Positions 7,756 through 16,268 of a DNA stretch of 36,366 nt are shown one piece after another. Positions within the stretch are counted from its first letter, which is position 1; each line of letters begins with the position of its first letter. The notes beneath the pieces were generated by a model, which had not been told where the DNA came from, did no database searches, and worked only from the letters and a program-made list of their open reading frames with translations. The stretch is taken from assembly GCA_021648365.1 (NCBI GenBank), contig JAKISY010000043.1, forward strand, positions 1 through 36,366, in the 5' to 3' direction. Position numbers and translations under genes: made by a program. The DNA comes from Verrucomicrobiales bacterium (lineage in GTDB: Bacteria; Verrucomicrobiota; Verrucomicrobiia; Verrucomicrobiales; DEV007).

Positions 7756-10482
7756 TCAATGACTAGCGGTTTCCACCTTGGGGGCGGAATCATTTTCTGC
7801 TATTCTGCGTTGCATGTCTGCCATGCGTCCACTTACAGCAGCGATTTCTTTGCCTTTATTCTGCAGGCTGTTACGCAATTTGTTCGAGAGTAAGTCGGCT
7901 TTGGCGAGCTTCTCTTCCAATTCAGCAATACGTTTCTCTTTTTCTGCCTGGCTTTCGATTGCTTGGTTGAGCACTTGGGCGTCACCACCTTCTGCGCCCG
8001 CCATCATCGAGGCGGCTTCGAGTTGTTTGTGGAGGGCGTCGATCTCATTTTGCTTCTCTTGTGCTATACGTTGAGCGTCTTCTTTGAGCGCTTTGGAAGT
8101 TTTCTCCGCTCCTTGAACTCTTGTTTTCATCGTTTCTAAACGAGAGAAGGCAGCTGCTTTTTCTGCGGCGATCGCTTTGAGGCGTTCGTCGGCATCGCCA
8201 CTGCCAATGAGTTGTTCCTTGAGCTGTTCTTCCTTACCAGCAGCTTCGGTGAGTGCTGCTGCACGTTCTTCAAGCGTTTTTTGTTGCTCGCGAAGTTTTT
8301 GCTCTGCATCGGCTTGTTGAAGCTGTTGTTTTTTGAGAGTCTCTTGTAGGTCATTGATTTTGGCTTCCTTTTCAGAGGCTGCCTTATTAGCTTTTTCAAC
8401 TTCTGCTTGAGCTGCCTCAACTTCTGCTTGAGCTGCCTCTTTTGCCTCTTGAACGGATTTCTCTAGTTTGTCCTGCAATGCTTTGACTTCAGCTTCTTTG
8501 CGAGCGACTGAATCATCGGCTTTTTTCTGTAAGTCACTTACAGAATTTTGCGAAGCGCTGACTTGATCTTTCAACTTCTGCATTTCCTCTTCAGAAGCAG
8601 ACTTGTCTCCGCTGAGAGTTTTAAGCTTTTCTTCAGCTTCGGCTTGTTGTTGCTCTTGGCGTTTGATCTGTTCTTGCAATTTGTCTTGCAAGGATTCAAT
8701 TTCCGATTCTTTAGCAGCGGCAGCTTTTTGGGCGCGTTCGACTTCAGCTTTGGCCTCTTCGCGTGCCTCTTTGGCAGCAGCTTCGAGTTCCATGCGCAGG
8801 GCTTCTTTTTCTGCTTCTTTCTGTTTGACGGCTTCGGCGGCTTTTTGCTGCAATTCATCTAAAGACCCTTGAGACGCGCTTACTTCCTCTTTGAGTTTTT
8901 GCATTTCCTCTTCGGAAGCAGATTTGTCTCCGCTGAGGGCTTTGAGGCGTTCTTCGGCTTCGGCTTGCTGCAGTTCCTGACGGCGAAGTTGTTCGTCGAG
9001 TTTGTCTTGCAGGGCTGCCATTTCGGCTTCCTTAGCAGCTGCGGCTTTTTGGGCGCGTTCGACTTCGGCTTTGGCTTCATCACGCGCAGCTTGTGCGGCA
9101 GCTTCCATTTTGCTGCGCAGAGCTTCCATCTCGGCTTCTTTTTCTGCTACGGTGTCATCGGCACCTTGTTGCAGATCGGAAACTTTGTCTTGAGAGGAAC
9201 GGATTTCATCGCGTAATTTTTGCAATGCTTCTTCGGATGCGGATTTGTCACCACTGAGAGTCTGGAGTTGTTTTTCGGCCTGGGCTTGTTCTTTTTCCTG
9301 CGTATCGATTTGCTCATCAAGCTTGGCTTTGAGAGCGGCGATTTCAGACTCTTTCTGTTCAGTAGCTTTACGTGCTTTGTCGAGCTCTTCCTTTGTTTCA
9401 GAGCGCACGGTATTGACGGCATCGGCTAATTTATCGCGTAGCGATTCAACTTCCGCTTCTTTCTCTGCGACACGATCATCGGCGCTTTTTTGCAAGTCAG
9501 ATACTTTTCCTTGGGAAGAGCGAATCTCATCGCGCAATTTTCCCAACTGCTCTTCGTCTTGAGATTTGTCTCCGATCAACGTTTTGAGCTTGTCTTCGGC
9601 TTCGCTTTGCTGTTGAGCTTGTTGGTCGATCTGCCCTTGTAATTTTTCTCGCAAAGCAGAGATCTCAGCTTCTTTTTTCTCGGTTTCTTGCTGGGCCTTG
9701 TGAGCTTTTTCCCGAGCGGCTTTACTGGCTTCTTCTAATTCGGCTCGAGCTGCAGCTTTAGCTTCAGCGCGCGCGCTGGCTACTTTTTCGAGTGCTTCTT
9801 TTTCGGCTTCAGTTTCTAGCTGGATGAGCGTCTCTTTAGATGCTGCGATCTCTCCGCGCATTTTTTCGACTTCTTCTTCGGACGAAGATTTGTCTCCGCT
9901 CAACTCCTTGATGCGGGTGGCAGCTTCGGCTTGTTTCAGTTGTTGCTTGCGCAACTTGGCTTGCAGCTCTGCAATTTCTGCGTCTTTTTCGGTGTTACCT
10001 AATACAGAAGATTTACTGATTTTGCTGGATAATCTATCTTTGCGGATAGAGGGTTTTTTGGACGCAGAAGAATCGGAGGTGGCTGGAGTCAGCTTGACCG
10101 CTGCTTTATCAGGGGATGCCAGTTGGATTTTTTGTAAGCCCGTACGATTTTTTATCGGAGTCACGTTGATCGCCGACTCCTTTTTGTTTGCTACAACTTC
10201 GAGGAAGCGCCCCTTAAGGACGCCAAATTTGATCTCGTCGCCGGCTTTAACGATGCAGCGCTGGATACGTTCGCCATTGATGTAGGTGCCGTTGAAGGAA
10301 TCCTTGTCGATGATCTCGTAGTTACCGCTATCAGAGCAGTGAATCTCGGCGTGAAAGGCTGACATGAAACGGTTTTTGATCCGAACGTCACAATCCTGGT
10401 GCCTGCCGATGGTGGTTTTATCATCGGAAATCAAAAAGGTTTCGAGATCCGCTTCTCCTGTGTTGATCGTTAATTTCAGCAT
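7756..10482 (-). CDS. FHA-domain protein with a long repeated coiled coil
   Basis: This 908-aa protein has a canonical FHA phosphothreonine-binding domain at residues 1-97, with GRHQDCDV (26-33), SAFHAEI (41-47) and NGTYING (64-70). A Ser/Thr/Lys-rich linker follows (about 100-165), then a very long coiled coil to the C-terminus. The coiled coil contains five units beginning GDKS followed by an acidic stretch, at residues about 195, 303, 410, 517 and 624. The spacing is 108, 107, 107 and 107 aa. No membrane segment or signal peptide is seen, so it is probably a cytoplasmic scaffold that docks on a phosphoprotein. No Ser/Thr kinase gene is in the window. A terminator follows, and an inverted repeat lies upstream at 10534-10558. 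Confidence 0.9.
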   Translation of the reverse strand: MLKLTINTGEADLETFLISDDKTTIGRHQDCDVRIKNRFMSAFHAEIHCSDSGNYEIIDKDSFNGTYINGERIQRCIVKAGDEIKFGVLKGRFLEVVANKKESAINVTPIKNRTGLQKIQLASPDKAAVKLTPATSDSSASKKPSIRKDRLSSKISKSSVLGNTEKDAEIAELQAKLRKQQLKQAEAATRIKELSGDKSSSEEEVEKMRGEIAASKETLIQLETEAEKEALEKVASARAEAKAAARAELEEASKAAREKAHKAQQETEKKEAEISALREKLQGQIDQQAQQQSEAEDKLKTLIGDKSQDEEQLGKLRDEIRSSQGKVSDLQKSADDRVAEKEAEVESLRDKLADAVNTVRSETKEELDKARKATEQKESEIAALKAKLDEQIDTQEKEQAQAEKQLQTLSGDKSASEEALQKLRDEIRSSQDKVSDLQQGADDTVAEKEAEMEALRSKMEAAAQAARDEAKAEVERAQKAAAAKEAEMAALQDKLDEQLRRQELQQAEAEERLKALSGDKSASEEEMQKLKEEVSASQGSLDELQQKAAEAVKQKEAEKEALRMELEAAAKEAREEAKAEVERAQKAAAAKESEIESLQDKLQEQIKRQEQQQAEAEEKLKTLSGDKSASEEEMQKLKDQVSASQNSVSDLQKKADDSVARKEAEVKALQDKLEKSVQEAKEAAQAEVEAAQAEVEKANKAASEKEAKINDLQETLKKQQLQQADAEQKLREQQKTLEERAAALTEAAGKEEQLKEQLIGSGDADERLKAIAAEKAAAFSRLETMKTRVQGAEKTSKALKEDAQRIAQEKQNEIDALHKQLEAASMMAGAEGGDAQVLNQAIESQAEKEKRIAELEEKLAKADLLSNKLRNSLQNKGKEIAAVSGRMADMQRRIAENDSAPKVETASH
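8293..9900 (-). repeat. 321-bp coding tandem repeats (107-aa period)
   Basis: The coding sequence for FHA-protein residues 195-623 consists of four units of 107-108 aa, with a fifth, diverging unit running on to about residue 730. Each unit begins at GDKS and contains AEKEAE, an ERAQKAAAAKE-like stretch and a Q-rich QQAEAEE segment. The two central units (410-516 and 517-623) are the most alike, which suggests recent unit duplication. The outer units are more diverged. Confidence 0.8.
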
Positions 10483-10533
10483 AAAAATAAAGGGACTTTT
10501 CGGTAGTTATAAACTGTATGGTTACTACGTCAA

Positions 10534-10558
10534 ATAAATGAGGGTGATCGTCATTTAT
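10534..10558. promoter_or_regulatory. Inverted repeat in the FHA/cysS divergent promoter region
   Basis: ATAAATGA (10534-10541) and TCATTTAT (10551-10558) form a perfect 8-bp inverted repeat with a 9-base spacer, 52 bases upstream of the FHA start codon. The surrounding 10483-10749 is strongly AT-rich and contains several TATAAT-like hexamers, for example TATAAT near 10584. An operator or a short hairpin is possible. No regulator is identified. Confidence 0.45.
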
Positions 10559-10749
10559 GAGATGTAACAGTAATATTTTCATTATAATATAAATTTTTAT
10601 GAGTAAAATCGAGTAAAAACTGACTCTTCTTATAAAATTTTTCGGATTATCGATCAAATTTAATAAAGAGATGTTGGATATCAGCTTCGTTTCCTTGCAT
10701 ATCTAGTCAGAACAAGCGAGTGATAGGCTTTAGAATTCTTATAATTGCG

Positions 10750-12186
10750 ATGAAACTCTATGATACCATGGCGCGCGAGATGCGTGAATTGACGGCGGAA
10801 GATGGTGAAAGCTTTCGTTTTTACTGTTGTGGTCCAACGGTTTACGGGCCGGCTCATATTGGCAATTTTAGGACCTTTGTCCTACAGGACGTGTTTCGTC
10901 GGGTGTTGCAGTTGTCGGGTCAGAAAACTCAGCATGTGCGCAACATCACGGATGTGGATGACAAGACGATTCGAGATTCACGCGCGGCGGACAAGAGTTT
11001 GACGGAGTTCACTGAGGCTTGGACGGTTAAATTTCGTGCCGATTGTGAGGCTTTGAACTTGCTGGCTCCGCATGATGAACCGAGTGCGGTGGCGCATATT
11101 CCACAACAGGTCGCTTTGATCGAGGAGTTGATGGAAAAAGGACACGCTTACCAGAGCGAGGACAGGTCGGTGTATTTCAAGGTGACCTCGTTCGAGTCTT
11201 ACGGTTGCCTTTCGCATTTGGACCAACGCGAATTGCGTGCGGGTGGCAGTGAGGGCAGCGCGGCGGTAGCGGATGATGAGTATGAGAAAGACGCGGTGGC
11301 GGATTTTGCCTTGTGGAAAGCGCGCAAAGAGGAGGATGGAGAAAATTTTTGGCCTAGTCCTTGGGGGGAAGGGCGTCCTGGTTGGCATTTAGAGTGTTCG
11401 GCGATGTGTCGCGAGTATCTTGGTGATACCTTTGACCTTCATTCAGGAGGGGTGGATTTGGTTTTTCCGCATCATGAAAATGAGATCGCGCAAAGTGAAG
11501 CGGCTTCGGGCAAAACCTTCGCGCGGCACTGGTTTCACATCACTCACTTGATGGTCGATGGTGGCAAGATGAGCAAGAGCTTGGGAAATATGTATACCTT
11601 GGCCGACTTGCAGGAGCGAGGCTTCACTGCGAACGAATTGCGTTACGTGTTGATATCGGGTCACTACCGTCACCCCTTGAATTTCACTTTGCAGTCGATG
11701 GCTGATGCCAAAAAGGCACTGCTGAGGATAGCGAAGGCGGGGCAGGCTTTGTTACAGCGAGCGGGGAAGCGAGAGCAGGCGACGGGAGAGGGCGACTGCG
11801 AGGCGGATATTTTGCAGCATGATTTTGTTTATTTCAAATCGGCGTATCAATCCTTGCTGCAGGATCTGAATACGCCAGAGGCTTTGGGGCGGATTTTCTC
11901 CGAACTGCGTGAGCTGAAAGTGGACCAATTGAGGGCAGAGCAGGCGCTTGAAGCATGGTCGGATCTGAAATGGATACTACTCGCGTTGGGCTTGAGCTTT
12001 CCCCAAGTGGAAGAAAAGGCTGGAGTTGAAGTGCCGGCAGAAATCAGCGAGCTTGCAGAGCAACGCTGGCAAGCCAAGCAAGCTAAAGAATGGGCGCAGT
12101 CTGATGCCTTGCGCGATAAACTATTGGAAAAAGGCTGGGAAGTGAAAGATGGTAAGGACGGCTACGAATTATGTCCAAGAAATTGA
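10750..12186 (+). CDS. cysS: Cysteinyl-tRNA synthetase
   Basis: This 478-aa class I synthetase attaches cysteine to tRNA-Cys. The HIGH-type motif is GPTVYGPAHIGN in the first 40 residues, the zinc and substrate region includes WHLECSAM and FPHHENEIAQSEA, and the KMSKS loop is present (DGGKMSKSLGN). The C-terminal DALR/anticodon region is present (AKQAKEWAQSDALRDKLLEKGW). I chose ATG 10750 rather than the upstream in-frame start at 10720, because MKLYDTM matches the usual beginning of the family. The stop codon overlaps the start of hemB by 16 bases, so the two are translationally linked. The promoter lies in the AT-rich divergent region shared with the FHA gene. Confidence 0.95.
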   Translation: MKLYDTMAREMRELTAEDGESFRFYCCGPTVYGPAHIGNFRTFVLQDVFRRVLQLSGQKTQHVRNITDVDDKTIRDSRAADKSLTEFTEAWTVKFRADCEALNLLAPHDEPSAVAHIPQQVALIEELMEKGHAYQSEDRSVYFKVTSFESYGCLSHLDQRELRAGGSEGSAAVADDEYEKDAVADFALWKARKEEDGENFWPSPWGEGRPGWHLECSAMCREYLGDTFDLHSGGVDLVFPHHENEIAQSEAASGKTFARHWFHITHLMVDGGKMSKSLGNMYTLADLQERGFTANELRYVLISGHYRHPLNFTLQSMADAKKALLRIAKAGQALLQRAGKREQATGEGDCEADILQHDFVYFKSAYQSLLQDLNTPEALGRIFSELRELKVDQLRAEQALEAWSDLKWILLALGLSFPQVEEKAGVEVPAEISELAEQRWQAKQAKEWAQSDALRDKLLEKGWEVKDGKDGYELCPRN

Positions 12187-13187
12187 ATCTACCTATAAGG
12201 CCGAGAAGGAATCGTCAGAATGAGGCGATTAGGAGCTTGGTCAGAGAGACAGCTCTGCTACCAGCAGATCTGATCTACCCGTTGTTTATCCACGATAAAG
12301 AGGTGGATGAGGCCATCGACTCGATGCCTGGCTGCAAACGCTGGAGTCTAGATGGTTTGTTAGGGGAAGTGGGTGAAGCGCGGGCTGCTGGAGTGAAGGC
12401 GATCGTATTGTTTCCTGCCATCGCGGATCATTTGAAAACCAGTGATGCAAAAGAGTGTTTCAATCCGAGTGGTCTGGTGCCTAGAGTGGTGCAGGCGATC
12501 AAAAAAAGTTACCCCGACATCGCGGTTATCACCGATGTGGCGCTCGATCCGTATAATTGCGATGGCCATGACGGCTTAGTAGTCGAGGATGAGCACGGAC
12601 AGCCAAGTATCGTGAATGATGAGACGGTGCACGTGCTGTGTCAACAGGCGCTCTGTCATGCGCGTGCGGGAGCGGATGTGATTTCGCCTAGCGACATGAT
12701 GGATGGGCGAGTGGGAGAGATTCGTGCGGCGCTGGACGAGGCGGGTTTTGAGGATGTGCTGATCATGAGTTATACCGCCAAGTATGCCTCGGCGTATTAC
12801 GGTCCTTTCCGTGGAGCTTTGGAGTCAGCGCCTAAGGCGGGTGATAAAAAAACCTATCAGATGGATCCCGCTAACTGGAGAGAAGCGCTGCGTGAAGCCG
12901 AGCTAGATGTGATGGAGGGAGCGGATATTATTATGGTTAAACCGGCGGGGCCGTATTTGGATGTGATCCGTGCCTTGCGTGAAACCTTGGAGTTGCCGAT
13001 GGCAGCTTATCAGGTCAGCGGTGAGTATCTGATGATCAAATCCGCTGCTGCCGATGGCTGGATCGATGAAGAGGCGGTGATGATGGAGAGTTTGTTGGGC
13101 ATTAAGCGTGCAGGTGCTGATATGATTTTGACTTATTTTGCCAAAGCTGCCGCCCAGCGTTTGTCTGCGAGTCATACTAATTTGTGA
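12171..13187 (+). CDS. hemB: Porphobilinogen synthase (delta-aminolevulinic acid dehydratase)
   Basis: This 338-aa enzyme of tetrapyrrole synthesis condenses two 5-aminolevulinate molecules. The two active-site lysines are visible: K204 in SYTAKYASAYYG and K257 in MVKPAGPYLD, where K257 is the Schiff-base lysine. The metal region reads DVALDPYNCDGHDG (122-135), so the three-cysteine zinc site is replaced by the aspartate-type site of magnesium/potassium-dependent enzymes. The start overlaps cysS by 16 bases, and the HAD gene follows its stop codon almost immediately. Length is normal. Confidence 0.95.
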   Translation: MSKKLNLPIRPRRNRQNEAIRSLVRETALLPADLIYPLFIHDKEVDEAIDSMPGCKRWSLDGLLGEVGEARAAGVKAIVLFPAIADHLKTSDAKECFNPSGLVPRVVQAIKKSYPDIAVITDVALDPYNCDGHDGLVVEDEHGQPSIVNDETVHVLCQQALCHARAGADVISPSDMMDGRVGEIRAALDEAGFEDVLIMSYTAKYASAYYGPFRGALESAPKAGDKKTYQMDPANWREALREAELDVMEGADIIMVKPAGPYLDVIRALRETLELPMAAYQVSGEYLMIKSAAADGWIDEEAVMMESLLGIKRAGADMILTYFAKAAAQRLSASHTNL

Positions 13188-13188
13188 T

Positions 13189-13881
13189 ATGTCCACTACC
13201 CCACCTATTCACCAAAAACCACTGTTGATTTTTGATTTCGACGGCACCTTGGCGGACACCTTGGCAGTAGGGGTGGAGGTTTTTAATGAGATTGCTAGCG
13301 ACTACGGCTTGCAGCAAGTGGGCGAAGACGAGGTGGAAGAGTTACGCAAGTTGAACACACGAGCACTGTTGGATCGGATGGGTATTTCGCGCTTGATGGC
13401 GGTCAAGATGGTTGCTCGTATTCGGCATAAATTGGGCAAACGTATCGATGACGTTCCCATGGTCGATGGAGCAGAGAAGATGATTCGAGAGTTGCATGCG
13501 GCAGGATTCGGGATGGGTATTCTTAGTTCGAATGCGGTCAAAAATGTGCGTCGTTTTCTTAGCCGTCATGATCTAGAGAGCTGCTTTCATTTTGTCGAAG
13601 CGGGTGCGAGTTTGTTTGGTAAGGGGGCACGCTTGAAGAGTATCCTAAAACGCGAGAGACACCAAGCGCCCGCAGTGATGTATGTGGGCGATGAAACGCG
13701 TGACATGGAAGCGGCTCGTGATGCAGGCATCCATGGAGTTGCCGTGTGTTGGGGGGGGAACGGACGAGAGGCGATGTTAACCGAAGATCCCGATTTTTGC
13801 GTGGATGCTCCAGAGGATTTGGTCAGGGAGGTGATGGCATTTGTGGAAGCGGGGAATCAGATCAATCAGGTTTTGCGATAA
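13189..13881 (+). CDS. HAD-superfamily hydrolase, phosphoglycolate phosphatase-like
   Basis: This 230-aa protein has HAD motif I DFDGTLADT (nucleophile D16, acid D18), motif II SSNA, and motif IV GDETRDMEAA. The helical cap between motifs I and II is of the C1 (Gph-like) type. It probably dephosphorylates a small phosphorylated metabolite, but the substrate cannot be read from sequence. The ATG at 13189 is almost contiguous with the hemB stop codon and directly precedes the family-typical N-terminus, so I prefer it to the longer frame that overlaps hemB. It is probably co-transcribed with cysS and hemB. Confidence 0.88.
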   Translation: MSTTPPIHQKPLLIFDFDGTLADTLAVGVEVFNEIASDYGLQQVGEDEVEELRKLNTRALLDRMGISRLMAVKMVARIRHKLGKRIDDVPMVDGAEKMIRELHAAGFGMGILSSNAVKNVRRFLSRHDLESCFHFVEAGASLFGKGARLKSILKRERHQAPAVMYVGDETRDMEAARDAGIHGVAVCWGGNGREAMLTEDPDFCVDAPEDLVREVMAFVEAGNQINQVLR

Positions 13882-13899
13882 GGCGGCAGGATTTTTTGT

Positions 13900-13925
13900 C
13901 GCAGAAGACGCAGAAAGGCGCAGAA
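13900..13925 (+). repeat. CGCAGAA short tandem repeat
   Basis: Three CGCAGAA units start at 13900, 13909 and 13919, separated by two or three variable bases. The array lies in the 95-base gap between the HAD gene and the membrane-protein gene. It resembles the dispersed cgcagag-type repeats seen in intergenic DNA of several phyla. Confidence 0.65.
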
Positions 13926-13976
13926 TTTTTAGGCAGCTCGCTATTGATGAAGCATGGGAATTATCAAGCCGGTGAT

Positions 13977-14864
13977 ATGAAGACCAGCACTCTGACAAAC
14001 TATTTGGAATCGGATGCGAAGGGCGAGTCGCCTCGTCGCTACGCTTGGTACTTGTGTGCTAATTTGTGCAGTTTGGATGCGCCAGTGGTAGCGGTGGTGT
14101 GGTTGTGGGCGTTTTCTCGAGGGTTTCATTCGCCCGTCGCTTGGCCTGTGTATGCGGTGCTTTTTTTGTCGGTGTGGGCGATCTATCTGTTGGATCGCTT
14201 ACTAGATACTTGGCGTCTGAAAGATGGGCAGTTTGCCACGGGGCGGCACGATTTTGTCCGTCGCCATCAGAAAGTTTTTATGTTGTTGCTACTGGTGGTC
14301 TTGTGTGTGGCAGCAGGCTTGGCAATGGCTTATCTGCCGCTGGATTTACTACTGGCGGGTGCGACTTTGTCGGCAGCGGTGGCGGTGTATTTTGCGGTGT
14401 TTGTGAAATGTTTCCCACGTTGCAAACCTTTGCGAGCTAAGGAGTTCGCCTGCGGTGGAGTTTTTGCCCTAGGCACAGCTCTGGGCGTGGACGCCTTTCG
14501 TCAAGGCCTGCTCAACGATACGCTGATGGTACTGCCTCCGGTGATGTTGTTCGCGTCTTTGTGTATTTACAATTGCCTGATCATAGCGGCGCGGGAGGCG
14601 GCGTCGGATCGTATTCATGATCCTGCGGCGGCGTCGCATTGGTGGCATCAGCTCGGGCGTGATTTGCTGTGGTTGGGACTCGCGCTGTCTTTGTTGAGTG
14701 CGGTGGTTTTGATCTTTATGCCAGCGAGCCTTTTATACAGGGCGATCTTCCTCAGTTCGCTGTGTCTGAGTTTAGCGCATTTTTTTCAAGATAGGATGGC
14801 AGCATCGCTGTTCCGAGTGCTCGCGGATGCGGTGTTGTTGAGTCCTTTGTTGTTTTTGATTTGA
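13977..14864 (+). CDS. Polytopic inner-membrane protein, possibly UbiA-like
   Basis: This protein has about 295 aa and roughly eight hydrophobic segments from residue 32 to the end. An acidic DRLLD motif (73-77) sits after the second hydrophobic segment, the position where UbiA-type prenyltransferases carry DxxxD. The second aspartate-rich motif of that family is not clear, so the assignment is weak. The start is uncertain: ATG 13947 is also in frame, and neither has a strong ribosome-binding site. It lies between the HAD gene and serS, all rightward. No pathway partner is adjacent. Confidence 0.65.
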   Translation: MKTSTLTNYLESDAKGESPRRYAWYLCANLCSLDAPVVAVVWLWAFSRGFHSPVAWPVYAVLFLSVWAIYLLDRLLDTWRLKDGQFATGRHDFVRRHQKVFMLLLLVVLCVAAGLAMAYLPLDLLLAGATLSAAVAVYFAVFVKCFPRCKPLRAKEFACGGVFALGTALGVDAFRQGLLNDTLMVLPPVMLFASLCIYNCLIIAAREAASDRIHDPAAASHWWHQLGRDLLWLGLALSLLSAVVLIFMPASLLYRAIFLSSLCLSLAHFFQDRMAASLFRVLADAVLLSPLLFLI

Positions 14865-14918
14865 TCCACGGCAATACTCAAGGCTTGCCCTTTTGTCGCT
14901 CTGCGCTAATCTCTGTAT

Positions 14919-16193
14919 ATGCTTGATATTCGTCTAATTCGCGAGGAACCCGAGCGCTGTCAGGATCGCCTGAAAGCGCGCGGCGGTGATGCTTGGAAAC
15001 TGATCACTGAGGTGCTGGAGTGTGATGAGCAACGGCGCAGTGGCGAGACGGAAAAACAGGTATTGCAACAGGATCGCAATCGTTTGTCAAAAGAGATCGG
15101 TAAAATGCGCTCGCAGGGTGAAGATTCTTCCGAGGTGGAGAGCAAAGTTCGCGGTATCGGCGAGCAGATTAAGGTGATCGCAGAGAGCACAGAAAAAGCG
15201 GAGGCTCGGCAACGTGAGCTGCTATTGCAGATTCCCAATTTGCCGCATGAGAATTGCCCAGTCGGCTCGGATGAGACTGCCAATCCTGAGATTCGCACTT
15301 GGGGAGGAAAGCCTAAATTTGAAGGTTTTGAAGCGGTAGACCATCTGAGTTTGGCGGGTAAGCTCGGGCTGTTTGATTTTGAATTAGGGGCGAAAATCAG
15401 TTCGAGTGGTTTTGTGGTTTATACCGGTAAAGGTGCTCGCCTGCAGCGTGCCTTGATTCAATTCTTGCTCGACTTGCACACCCGTGAGCATGGCTATCAA
15501 GAGGTGAACCCTCCTGTGGTCGTCAATCGCGAGAGCATGTTTGGCACTGGGCAATTGCCAAAATTTGAGGATGACATGTATGGAATCGAAGGCAATCAGC
15601 AGTTTTTGATTCCGACCGCTGAGGTGCCGGTGACTAATCTCTACCGCGATACGATTCAGAATCCTGATGATTTTCCGATCAAGACTACCGCTGTGACTCA
15701 TTGTTTTCGCCGCGAGGCTGGAGCAGCAGGGCGTGAGAATCGAGGGTTGATCCGTATGCATCAGTTTGACAAGGTGGAGTTGGTCAATGTGGTGGAGCCG
15801 GGGCAATCGCTCGATCAATTGGAGTTGCTCACGGCTGAGGCGGAGAAAGTTTTGCAGACCTTGGGTCTGCACTACCGCATCATTGAGTTGTGTACTGGAG
15901 ACGTGGGTTTCAGTTCGACCAAAACTTACGATATCGAAGTGTGGGCTCCTGGCCAGAACGAATACCTTGAGGTATCGAGTTGTAGTAGTTTTGGGGATTA
16001 TCAAGCGAGGCGGATGAAACTGCGCTACAAAGGAGAGGATGGAAAAAACCATTTTTGTCATACGCTCAATGGTTCTGGAACCGCTTTGCCGAGGCTCTAT
16101 GTGGCTTTGATAGAGACGTATCAGCAGGCGGACGGTTCGATTCTTTTGCCGGAAGCTTTACACGCCTATTTTGGTGGCGAGAAGATTACTTAG
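14919..16193 (+). CDS. serS: Seryl-tRNA synthetase
   Basis: This 424-aa class II synthetase charges tRNA-Ser. The N-terminal helical arm (about 25-105) binds the tRNA. Motif 2 reads THCFRREAGAAGRENRGLIR, and motif 3 includes LNGSGTALPRL. The serine-binding TAEVPVTN and the conserved EVSSCSSFGDYQARR region are intact. Length is normal and the start ATG gives the usual MLDIRLIREEPE-type N-terminus. A 54-base gap separates it from the membrane-protein gene. No T-box or other leader is visible. Confidence 0.96.
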   Translation: MLDIRLIREEPERCQDRLKARGGDAWKLITEVLECDEQRRSGETEKQVLQQDRNRLSKEIGKMRSQGEDSSEVESKVRGIGEQIKVIAESTEKAEARQRELLLQIPNLPHENCPVGSDETANPEIRTWGGKPKFEGFEAVDHLSLAGKLGLFDFELGAKISSSGFVVYTGKGARLQRALIQFLLDLHTREHGYQEVNPPVVVNRESMFGTGQLPKFEDDMYGIEGNQQFLIPTAEVPVTNLYRDTIQNPDDFPIKTTAVTHCFRREAGAAGRENRGLIRMHQFDKVELVNVVEPGQSLDQLELLTAEAEKVLQTLGLHYRIIELCTGDVGFSSTKTYDIEVWAPGQNEYLEVSSCSSFGDYQARRMKLRYKGEDGKNHFCHTLNGSGTALPRLYVALIETYQQADGSILLPEALHAYFGGEKIT

Positions 16194-16226
16194 ATGTTTT
16201 TTTACTGAGTGGTAAAATATTCTAAC

Positions 16227-16256
16227 CACTGATGGGCACTGATAAACACTGATGGG
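16227..16256 (+). repeat. CACTGAT decamer repeat
   Basis: Three perfect 10-base units are seen: CACTGATGGG, CACTGATAAA and CACTGATGGG. The last unit runs directly into the GGAGGAAGG Shine-Dalgarno sequence of the following small gene. Similar cactgat repeats are scattered through intergenic DNA of several environmental phyla. Confidence 0.8.
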
Positions 16257-16268
16257 AGGAAGGTGATT

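Noticed and set aside
8293..9900. Possible CRISPR-like or satellite repeat
   Set aside because: The periodicity is in codons of one long coiled-coil protein. The units are 321 bp and diverged, with no spacer pattern.
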